Source: Comamonadaceae bacterium (GTDB lineage: Bacteria > Pseudomonadota > Gammaproteobacteria > Burkholderiales > Burkholderiaceae_C). From it: 9,468 nt of DNA. Location of the stretch: the NCBI GenBank assembly GCA_947475495.1, contig CANJNX010000014.1, positions 1 to 9,468 of the forward strand. Reading direction: 5' to 3'. The notes below the pieces were generated by a model that did not search any database, was not told the DNA's origin, and saw only the letters and a program-made list of their open reading frames with translations. Below are positions 1 through 5,798 of this stretch, in pieces; the first letter of the stretch is position 1, and every line of letters begins with the position of its first letter. The position numbers were made by a program, and so were the translations under genes.

Positions 1-29
1 CAGCCTGCGATCTTTATTTTTTGACCCAT
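1..29 (-). CDS. 5' end of a gene downstream of gpmA, possibly S41-family (Ctp-like) peptidase; partial
   Basis: On the minus strand an ATG at 29-27 opens a frame reading MGQKIKIAG before the window ends. It is preceded by AGGGA (41-37 on the minus strand) with 7 nt to the ATG, a good Shine-Dalgarno placement. It lies 27 nt after the gpmA stop on the same strand, so the two are probably co-transcribed. In related Burkholderiales, from memory, the gene after gpmA is a carboxy-terminal processing peptidase (S41 family, periplasmic), and such proteins often begin with a short M-G-x-K-type basic N-terminus before a signal segment. Only nine residues are visible, so the product is an inference from gene order; the start site is better supported than the name. 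Confidence 0.42.
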
Positions 30-56
30 AAAAATTTCCCTGTTGCCTTGTTGTTT

Positions 57-812
57 CTAGTCGTGCATTGGTGCTTTACCTTGAGAGGCAACCGCAGCGG
101 CAGCCAAGGCTACAGCTTCTGCGTCCCCTAGATAGTAGTGCTTTATGGGCTTGAGTTCTGCGTCAAGCTCATAAACCAGTGGAATGCCGTTGGGAATGTT
201 GACGCCCACAATGGCTTCGTCGGAGATGCCGTCTAAGTATTTCACCAACGCACGGATGGAGTTGCCATGCGCTGCGATGACCATGCGTTTGCCCGCCAAC
301 AGGCCGGGTGCGATCGATTCATTCCAAAACGGCATCACCCGCGCCACGGTGTCTTTGAGGCATTCGGTCAAAGGAATTTGTTCTGGCTTGAGTTTGGCGT
401 AGCGGGCGTCGCTGCGCTCGCTTCGCGGGTCTTGCGCTGTGAGCGCAGGCGGCGGGGTGTCGTAGCTGCGCCGCCAAACCAAAACCTGTTCTTCACCGTA
501 CTGCTTGGCCATGTCGGCTTTGTTGAGGCCTTGCAGTGCACCGTAATGGCGCTCATTGAGCCGCCAAGCGTGGACCACTGGCAGCCAGGTGCGGTCCATT
601 TCATCGAGGCAATGCCAAAGCGTGCGGGTTGCCCGCTTGAGCATGCTGGTGTAGGCGACATCGAAGTCATAGCCCTGGGCTTTGAGGAGCCGCCCCGCAT
701 TTTTGGCTTGGTCTACCCCGGTGGGGGTCAGATCCACATCGGTCCATCCGGTAAAGCGATTTTCTAAATTCCAGGTGGATTCGCCATGGCGAATCAAAAC
801 AAGTTTGTACAT
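57..812 (-). CDS. gpmA: 2,3-bisphosphoglycerate-dependent phosphoglycerate mutase
   Basis: This cytoplasmic enzyme interconverts 3-phosphoglycerate and 2-phosphoglycerate in glycolysis and gluconeogenesis. The 251-residue protein shows the histidine phosphatase signature near the N-terminus (LIRHGES, catalytic His9, the residue phosphorylated in this family), the [14 protein letters not shown] stretch at 19-32, the [14 protein letters not shown] motif with acid residue Glu87, and a second catalytic histidine in [14 protein letters not shown] (His182). The length fits the dPGM family. The frame is open upstream to 845, but family homology begins at [10 protein letters not shown], so I place the start at 812; the 11 extra residues look unrelated. 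No strong Shine-Dalgarno sequence is visible before this ATG. It is divergent from the rhodanese gene and followed closely by another minus-strand gene. The C-terminal tail (about 232-251) is Ala-rich, as in other members from this group. I am very sure of the family. Confidence 0.96.
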   Translation of the reverse strand: MYKLVLIRHGESTWNLENRFTGWTDVDLTPTGVDQAKNAGRLLKAQGYDFDVAYTSMLKRATRTLWHCLDEMDRTWLPVVHAWRLNERHYGALQGLNKADMAKQYGEEQVLVWRRSYDTPPPALTAQDPRSERSDARYAKLKPEQIPLTECLKDTVARVMPFWNESIAPGLLAGKRMVIAAHGNSIRALVKYLDGISDEAIVGVNIPNGIPLVYELDAELKPIKHYYLGDAEAVALAAAAVASQGKAPMHD

Positions 813-925
813 AGTGGGTGAATCAAGGGCTAAACCAAGGGGCAAGATACAGGGGTCAAAGCAGCAGTTCGGTACAGCATTCTAAAATGCAAGGTCTAGA
901 CCCCTAGCAACTATCAAGGAACAAA
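813..925. promoter_or_regulatory. Divergent intergenic region with a 10-bp palindrome
   Basis: This 113-bp spacer must hold the promoters for gpmA (minus) and for the rhodanese-grxC genes (plus). GGTCTAGACC at 893-902 is a perfect palindrome 23 nt before the rhodanese start. AGGGGTC (851-857) and GACCCCT (899-905) form an inverted pair around the middle of the spacer. A plus-strand TAAAAT at 883-888 and a minus-strand TAGAAT (887-882) resemble -10 elements, but neither has a convincing -35 at 16-18 bp. The Shine-Dalgarno AAGGA (916-920), 5 nt before GTG 926, supports the rhodanese start. That promoters lie here is an inference from gene orientation; the exact elements are not resolved. Confidence 0.4.
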
Positions 926-1333
926 GTGAAATTTATTATCGATAACTGGATGCTGATCAGCTTGGCCGTGGTTTCTGGGGCCTTGCTGTTGGGCCCCGTC
1001 ATCCAAGGCGCTGCAAGCCGTGGCCTGAGCGCGGCAGAGGCTGTGCAGTTGATGAACCGTGAAAAAGCGGTGGTCATTGATGTCTGCGAGCCTGCAGAAT
1101 TTTCAGCAGGCCATATCGTGGGCGCTAAAAATATTCCGCTGGCCCAACTGGAAACCAAGCTCGCTGGCGCTGTTAAAAACAAAAGCCTGCCTTTGATTCT
1201 CGTATGTCAATCGGGAATTCGTTCGTCACGAGCGGTGGCTACGGCCCAAAAACTCGGATTCGAGAAAGCCCATTCTTTGGGCGGCGGCCTGTTGGCTTGG
1301 AAAACTGCCAATATGCCGGTTGAAAAAGCGTAA
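926..1333 (+). CDS. Membrane-anchored rhodanese-like sulfurtransferase domain protein (YibN-like)
   Basis: A 135-residue protein with a single hydrophobic segment at about residues 8-28 (WMLISLAVVSGALLLGPVIQ) and a rhodanese domain from about 34 to 132. Domain marks are the VIDVCEPAEFSAGHIVGAKNIP stretch (split here as VIDVCEPAEF, 50-59, and GHIVGAKNIP, 62-71), the active-site loop CQSGIRS with Cys94 as presumed persulfide carrier, and the closing GGLLAW motif. The layout is that of YibN-type proteins with the catalytic domain on one face of the inner membrane. Substrate is unknown; sulfur transfer or thiol chemistry is the family role. The start is GTG at 926, chosen because AAGGA lies 5 nt upstream and the next ATG (950) would cut into the membrane helix. 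Cys54 replaces the Arg more usual in the DxRExxEF motif. It is followed after 45 nt by grxC, with no terminator between, so they are probably co-transcribed. Confidence 0.88.
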   Translation: MKFIIDNWMLISLAVVSGALLLGPVIQGAASRGLSAAEAVQLMNREKAVVIDVCEPAEFSAGHIVGAKNIPLAQLETKLAGAVKNKSLPLILVCQSGIRSSRAVATAQKLGFEKAHSLGGGLLAWKTANMPVEKA

Positions 1334-1378
1334 ATTCTCCCCACTGTTCTAGTCTTTCCACACCCAACCATCCAAGCT

Positions 1379-1639
1379 ATGCAAACCGTCAAGATGTACA
1401 CCACCGCAGTGTGTCCTTACTGCGTTCAAGCCAAACGTATCCTTAAATCCAAGGGCGTAGAGCACATTGAAGAAATCCGTATTGATGCCAACCCCGATCA
1501 GCGCTCGCACATGATGGAAATCACGGGGCGGCGCACCGTTCCCCAAATTTTCATTGGTAGTACGCATGTCGGTGGCTGTGATGACTTGATGGACTTGGAC
1601 AGCCGGGGCGGTTTGGTCCCCTTGTTGGCGCAGGCCTGA
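1379..1639 (+). CDS. grxC: Glutaredoxin 3
   Basis: A small cytoplasmic thiol-disulfide oxidoreductase that uses glutathione to reduce protein disulfides and mixed disulfides. The 86-residue protein has the dithiol active site CPYC at 12-15, the cis-proline motif TVPQIF (Pro55) and the glutathione-binding GGCDDL motif at 65-70, in which Cys67 matches the third cysteine of E. coli Grx3. Length and motif spacing match GrxC closely. The ATG at 1379 follows the rhodanese stop by 45 nt; the Shine-Dalgarno is weak. The pairing of a rhodanese with a glutaredoxin, followed by secB and gpsA, is a conserved arrangement in many proteobacteria and fits a redox or sulfur-handling pair sharing one transcript. 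The next 95 nt hold a possible promoter and a hairpin before secB. Confidence 0.95.
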   Translation: MQTVKMYTTAVCPYCVQAKRILKSKGVEHIEEIRIDANPDQRSHMMEITGRRTVPQIFIGSTHVGGCDDLMDLDSRGGLVPLLAQA

Positions 1640-1645
1640 ACGTCA

Positions 1646-1673
1646 TTGTTTCGGCGCTTTGCCCTGACATAAT
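1646..1673 (+). promoter_or_regulatory. Possible sigma70-type promoter for secB-gpsA
   Basis: TTGTTT (1646-1651) and CATAAT (1668-1673) are 16 bp apart. The -10 matches the consensus at five of six positions; the -35 matches only its TTG. Transcription would start near 1680, just before the hairpin at 1683-1709, making that hairpin part of the secB leader. Tentative. Confidence 0.35.
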
Positions 1674-1682
1674 CCCCAGTCG

Positions 1683-1716
1683 AGCCCACCCCGTGTGACC
1701 GGGTGGGCTTTGTTTT
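1683..1716 (+). terminator. Hairpin plus T-rich tract between grxC and secB (rho-independent terminator or leader attenuator)
   Basis: AGCCCACCC (1683-1691) pairs perfectly with GGGTGGGCT (1701-1709), a 9-bp GC-rich stem with a 9-nt loop, followed by TTGTTTT to 1716. This is a good intrinsic terminator for plus-strand transcripts coming from grxC. It ends only 18 nt before the secB ATG, so it could instead act in the secB leader if transcription starts at the candidate promoter just upstream. Confidence 0.75.
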
Positions 1717-1734
1717 ACCTTGAAAGAAATTGCC

Positions 1735-2190
1735 ATGGCTGACCAAGAACCTGTATTCCAAATTCAACGCGTTTACCTCAAAGAGGCCTCGCTTGAGCAA
1801 CCGAACTCTCCTGCTATTTTGCTCGAGCAAGAGCAACCGTCTGTTGATATTCAGCTCGGTGTCGAGGCCAACCCCGTGGCAGAAGGCATTTACGAAGTGT
1901 GCGTGACGGCCACGGTTCAGACCAAAATTCAAGACCGCACCGTGTTTTTGGTAGAAGCCAAGCAAGCCGGTATTTTCGAAATTCGAAATCTTGCCCCCGA
2001 GCAAATGGGCCAAGTCATGGGTATTGCGTGCCCGCAAATTGTTTACCCCTACTTGCGCGGCAATGTGGCCGATTTAATTCAACGCGGCGGCTTTCCTCCT
2101 GTGCATTTGTCGGAAATCAATTTCCAAGCGATGTACGAGCAGCAGCAAAACTCTGCAGGAGCAGACGCTGCGCCTAGCAGCCTGCAATAA
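1735..2190 (+). CDS. secB: Protein-export chaperone SecB
   Basis: SecB is a tetrameric cytoplasmic chaperone that holds preproteins unfolded and delivers them to SecA for Sec-dependent export. The 151-residue protein begins with the family-typical [14 protein letters not shown] segment (8-21), followed by PNSPAILL, the [11 protein letters not shown] beta-strand region, and the strongly conserved [18 protein letters not shown] (99-116) and [14 protein letters not shown] (117-130) blocks near the C-terminus. The tail after 135 is Gln-, Ser- and Ala-rich and variable. I chose ATG 1735 because homology starts at MADQEPVF; a TTG 15 nt upstream is in frame but adds no family sequence. The upstream GAAAGAAA is only a weak ribosome binding site. 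gpsA follows after 26 nt, indicating one transcript. secB next to gpsA is a common proteobacterial order. Confidence 0.97.
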   Translation: MADQEPVFQIQRVYLKEASLEQPNSPAILLEQEQPSVDIQLGVEANPVAEGIYEVCVTATVQTKIQDRTVFLVEAKQAGIFEIRNLAPEQMGQVMGIACPQIVYPYLRGNVADLIQRGGFPPVHLSEINFQAMYEQQQNSAGADAAPSSLQ

Positions 2191-2216
2191 CCCCCCTGCG
2201 CTGGCGCTAAGCCACC

Positions 2217-3230
2217 ATGAAAATTCTGATTCTGGGTGCTGGCGCCTGGGGCAGTGCTCTGGCTGTGAGTGCCTGTGGCCATCCTCAGGGTCACCAGGTC
2301 ACGCTTTGGGCCCGTGACAGCGCCCAGGCTGCTGCGATGCAAAGCCAGCGTGAAAACCACCGTTATTTGCCAGGCATCCCTTTGCCCCGCCATTTGCAGA
2401 TTGTGAATGCCGCGTGGGCTGAACTGCTGCCCCTGTGCGCTGCGCAAGATTTGGTGGTGGTCGCCACGCCGATGGCGGGGCTGCGCTTTGCATTGACGCA
2501 ACTTCAGTCCCTTGAGGTTCCGGTGGCGTGGTTGTGCAAAGGTTTTGAAACCCCTCAGGCTGAGACGGCCTGGGGCCTTATGGGCCATGAGGTGCAAGCT
2601 TCTGTTGCGCCCACGCTTTACGCTGGCGTACTCAGCGGCCCCAGTTTTGCCCAAGAGGTAGCGAAAGGCCAGCCCACCGCTTTGGTTGCGGCCAGCGCCC
2701 ACGACGCGGTTCGCAAGGCGCTGGTGGACGCTTTCCACAGCCAATCGCTGCGGGTGTATGCCAGTGACGACATCGTGGGTGTAGAAGTCGGTGGTGCGGT
2801 TAAAAACGTCTTGGCGATTGCCACCGGCTTGTGCGATGGTTTGCAGTTGGGGCTCAATGCCCGCGCCGCGCTCATTACCCGCGGTCTGGCTGAGATGACG
2901 CGGCTAGGTTTGGCCTTAGGCGCCAAGCCAGAAACCTTTATGGGCCTGAGTGGTTTGGGTGATTTGGTTTTAACGGCCACGGGTGATTTGTCCCGCAACC
3001 GCCGCATTGGATTGGCCCTTGCAGAGGGGCATACGCTAGAGCGAGCGGTGCAAGCCTTAGGGCACGTGGCCGAAGGGGTGTACAGCGCGCGCACGGTTGT
3101 CCAACGGGCGCAGGGCTTGGGGGTTGAGATGCCGATTGCCCAAAGCGTAGTGGCGCTGCTAGACGGCAAGTTGCAGCCCGCGCAGGCAGTGGCTGCCCTG
3201 ATGGGCCGGGGACCTACCCAGGAACTGTAG
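2217..3230 (+). CDS. gpsA: NAD(P)H-dependent glycerol-3-phosphate dehydrogenase
   Basis: This cytoplasmic enzyme reduces dihydroxyacetone phosphate to sn-glycerol 3-phosphate, the backbone for phospholipid synthesis. The 337-residue protein starts directly with the dinucleotide-binding glycine motif GAGAWGSAL (7-15), followed by the LWARD segment at 30-34, CKGFE with Lys108, [13 protein letters not shown] (139-151), and the core [17 protein letters not shown] (189-205) holding the catalytic Lys196. The C-terminal helical domain carries [20 protein letters not shown] (243-262), with the Ser-Arg-Asn-Arg substrate phosphate-binding end. All key motifs are intact and the length is typical. The ATG is 26 nt after secB with no strong Shine-Dalgarno, which fits translation from a shared message. 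The last 17 nt overlap the end of cphA on the other strand. Confidence 0.97.
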   Translation: MKILILGAGAWGSALAVSACGHPQGHQVTLWARDSAQAAAMQSQRENHRYLPGIPLPRHLQIVNAAWAELLPLCAAQDLVVVATPMAGLRFALTQLQSLEVPVAWLCKGFETPQAETAWGLMGHEVQASVAPTLYAGVLSGPSFAQEVAKGQPTALVAASAHDAVRKALVDAFHSQSLRVYASDDIVGVEVGGAVKNVLAIATGLCDGLQLGLNARAALITRGLAEMTRLGLALGAKPETFMGLSGLGDLVLTATGDLSRNRRIGLALAEGHTLERAVQALGHVAEGVYSARTVVQRAQGLGVEMPIAQSVVALLDGKLQPAQAVAALMGRGPTQEL

Positions 3231-5796
3231 CGGCTTGAACCTTGGCGGCAATGTAGGCCATCGCCTCTTCTACTTGGTCCACCAAAATCAAACACAGCTC
3301 GCCCGGTCGTAGCGCATCCATTGCGGTGTCAATTGCCAAAAACTCACCGTAAATTTCAGAGCGCTGTGTGGCTTTTTTGGCGTGGGCCAAACCTTCACGC
3401 AACAACGCCATCACTTCACCGTCGGAGCGCCCGCGCTGGCATTGGTCTTCGTACATCACCACCTCTTCAAAGGTATCGCCCAAAATTTCAGTGATTTGGC
3501 GAATATCTTGGTCACGCCGGTCACCGGGGCCACTGATCACTACGCTGCGCCGGCTTGCTGGCATGGCTTGTACCGCCTGAACTAAGGCGACCATGGCGTC
3601 TGGGTTGTGACCATAGTCTGCAATCACGGAGGCACCGCGGTAGGTAAATAGGTTAAAGCGGCCTTGGGCGTTGTTGCTGTCGTTAGAGAAATGGGCCAAA
3701 CCGCTGCGAATGGTGTCCCAATCCATCCCTAAGGCCCACACCGCAGCCACGCTGGCCATGGTGTTTTCCACTTGGAAGCCGACCGTGCCATTCAAAGTCA
3801 AAGGAATCTCTTTCAGTGCGATCGTGTATTTCACATCGCCTTTGGCAGCCACCAAATTCCCGTTTTCAACATACACCACCGCATGGCCTTGGGCGCGGTG
3901 CGTGGCCATCACCGGATTGAATTTGTCCTGTGCAAAAAACGTCACTGCGCCTTTGCACTTGGCAGCCATGCTGGCAACAATGGGATCGGCTGCATTCAAA
4001 ACAGCCGTTCCTTTGGTGCTCACGTTTTGGACAATCACGCGCTTGAGTACGGCAAGTTCATCGACCGTGGTGATGAAGTTCAGACCAAGGTGATCACCAC
4101 TGCCCACATTGGTGACGACGGCCACATCGCAGCGGTCAAATGCCAAGCCTTCGCGCAATACGCCCCCGCGTGCGGTTTCAAGTACTGCAGCTTCCACGTC
4201 AGGATGGTGCAACACATTTTTCGCACTCTTGGGGCCACTGCAGTCACCCGTATCAATACATGCGCCACCCACGTACACCCCATCGGTATTGGTCATGCCA
4301 ACGCACAAACCCTGGTGCGCTAACAGGTGCGAGATCAAACGCACCGTGGTGGTTTTTCCATTGGTTCCGGTGACCGCAACGATGGGAATACGGCCGTCTT
4401 GCCCATTTTTAAACAACATCGACACAATGGCTTCGCCCACGGCGCGGCCTTTGCCAAAGGAGGGGCTCAGGTGCATCCGAAGTCCGGGCGCGGCATTGAC
4501 TTCCACCACGCCACCGCCTTGCTCTTCAATCGGGCGCAAGATGCTGTCGCAGACCATGTCGACCCCGCAAATATGCAAGCCCACCATATGCGCAGCAGCC
4601 ACAGCGCGGGCGGCCACATCGGGGTGAACGTCATCGGTCACGTCGGTGGCAGAACCACCGGTAGATAAATTGGCGTTGTTGCGTAAATTGACACGCTCGC
4701 CCTTGGCAGGGATCGATTCAGCGCTAAAGCCTTGTCCGGCCAAGCAAGCGTGGGCAATTTCATCGAAGCGGATTTTGGTAAGCGAGGTCGAATGGCCTTC
4801 ACCGCGTTTGGGGTCCTGGTTGACTTGGTCAACCAATTGCGCCACGGTATGCACGCCATCGCCCAGCACCTTCGGCGGGTCGCGCCGTGCGGCTGCGACC
4901 AATTTGTCACCCACCACGAGCAAACGAAAATCATTGCCCGGCATATAGCGTTCAACCAAAATGCGATCGCGAAATTCGATAGCGACAGCATAGGCCGCGC
5001 GCAACTGGGCTTCGCTCACAATATTGACAGTCACGCCTTTGCCTTGGTTGCCGTCCAGCGGTTTCACCACCACGGGCCAGCCAATCTCGAGCGCGGCTTT
5101 CAAGGCATCGTCAGCGTCACTGACTGCGCGACCCATGGGCACAGGGACACCCGCTGCGCTGAGTAGTTTTTTGGTGAGCTCTTTGTCTTGCCCGATGGCC
5201 TCGGCAATGGCGCTGGTGGCGTCAATCTCTGCGGCTTGAATGCGCCGTTGTTTGCTGCCCCAACCAAAGCGTACCATCGAGCCTTCGGTCATGCGGCTAA
5301 ACGGAATATTGCGCGCTACAGCGGCATTGACGACAGAGCCTGTACTGGGCCCAAGGCGAACGTCTTCGTCAAGCTCGCTTAATTGCGCAAGGGCCGCAGG
5401 AACATCAAACGGCGTATCGTTGAGCGCAGCCTGGCACAAGTCTTGTGCCAGCGTAAAGGCCAGCCTGCCAACCGCTTCTTCGCTGTACTCCACCACCACT
5501 TGGTACACCCCGGTTTCAAAGGTCGGTTTGGTGCAGCTAAAAGTCACCGGGCAACCGGCCTGGGCTTGCAAACCCAAAGCCGCCAACTCCAACACGCTGG
5601 CCAAGGGTATCGAGTCATCGTGGCCGATCGGCTGAAACGGGCTAATTTCTGGAAAACGGGCGCGCAAGCGTGTCTCAAAACCAGCCAATTTACCAATCGC
5701 GCACTCATCGGGTTCGCAAGAGACGATCGCCTGAATCGCGGTGTGGTGGCTCCACAAATTGGGTCCACGCAGGGCTCTGGTTTGGGTAACTTCCAT
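3214..5796 (-). CDS. cphA: Cyanophycin synthetase (full-length paralogue, diverged N-domain)
   Basis: Cytoplasmic enzyme that builds cyanophycin, a nitrogen storage polymer of an aspartate backbone with arginine side chains, using two ATP-dependent ligations per unit. The 860-residue protein has an N-domain (about 1-155), an ATP-grasp domain (about 200-455) that adds aspartate, with [11 protein letters not shown] (245-255), the [15 protein letters not shown] stretch and [11 protein letters not shown] (432-442), and a Mur-ligase-like domain (about 468-860) that adds arginine, with P-loop GTNGKTTT (477-484), ETARGG (540-545) and DYGHNPDAM (727-735). Both ligase domains look active. The N-domain is odd: the conserved segment around CSPGxxGGFxERxxEGT is missing and the HxxEH found in the upstream paralogue reads SVLEL (67-71). 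The ATG at 5796 lies 2 nt after the cphA' stop; an in-frame TTG at 5802 overlaps that stop and is an alternative. The 3' end overlaps gpsA tail to tail by 17 nt. Confidence 0.95.
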   Translation of the reverse strand: MEVTQTRALRGPNLWSHHTAIQAIVSCEPDECAIGKLAGFETRLRARFPEISPFQPIGHDDSIPLASVLELAALGLQAQAGCPVTFSCTKPTFETGVYQVVVEYSEEAVGRLAFTLAQDLCQAALNDTPFDVPAALAQLSELDEDVRLGPSTGSVVNAAVARNIPFSRMTEGSMVRFGWGSKQRRIQAAEIDATSAIAEAIGQDKELTKKLLSAAGVPVPMGRAVSDADDALKAALEIGWPVVVKPLDGNQGKGVTVNIVSEAQLRAAYAVAIEFRDRILVERYMPGNDFRLLVVGDKLVAAARRDPPKVLGDGVHTVAQLVDQVNQDPKRGEGHSTSLTKIRFDEIAHACLAGQGFSAESIPAKGERVNLRNNANLSTGGSATDVTDDVHPDVAARAVAAAHMVGLHICGVDMVCDSILRPIEEQGGGVVEVNAAPGLRMHLSPSFGKGRAVGEAIVSMLFKNGQDGRIPIVAVTGTNGKTTTVRLISHLLAHQGLCVGMTNTDGVYVGGACIDTGDCSGPKSAKNVLHHPDVEAAVLETARGGVLREGLAFDRCDVAVVTNVGSGDHLGLNFITTVDELAVLKRVIVQNVSTKGTAVLNAADPIVASMAAKCKGAVTFFAQDKFNPVMATHRAQGHAVVYVENGNLVAAKGDVKYTIALKEIPLTLNGTVGFQVENTMASVAAVWALGMDWDTIRSGLAHFSNDSNNAQGRFNLFTYRGASVIADYGHNPDAMVALVQAVQAMPASRRSVVISGPGDRRDQDIRQITEILGDTFEEVVMYEDQCQRGRSDGEVMALLREGLAHAKKATQRSEIYGEFLAIDTAMDALRPGELCLILVDQVEEAMAYIAAKVQAATVPG

Positions 5797-5798
5797 AG

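Noticed and set aside
267..767. Plus-strand open frame of 166 residues inside gpmA
   Set aside because: It is antisense to gpmA; the His, Arg and Glu catalytic motifs on the minus strand show which frame is real.
1720..1734. Upstream TTG start for secB
   Set aside because: It adds only five residues before MADQEPVF, lies next to the T-rich hairpin end, and SecB homology begins at the ATG.
1498..2037. Minus-strand open frame of 179 residues across grxC and secB
   Set aside because: It spans two well-supported genes, the terminator hairpin and the leader on the other strand, and has no protein-like motif pattern.
3772..4323. Plus-strand open frame of 183 residues inside cphA
   Set aside because: It is antisense to the conserved Mur-ligase domain and shows no recognisable protein motif; long antisense frames are expected in GC-rich genes.
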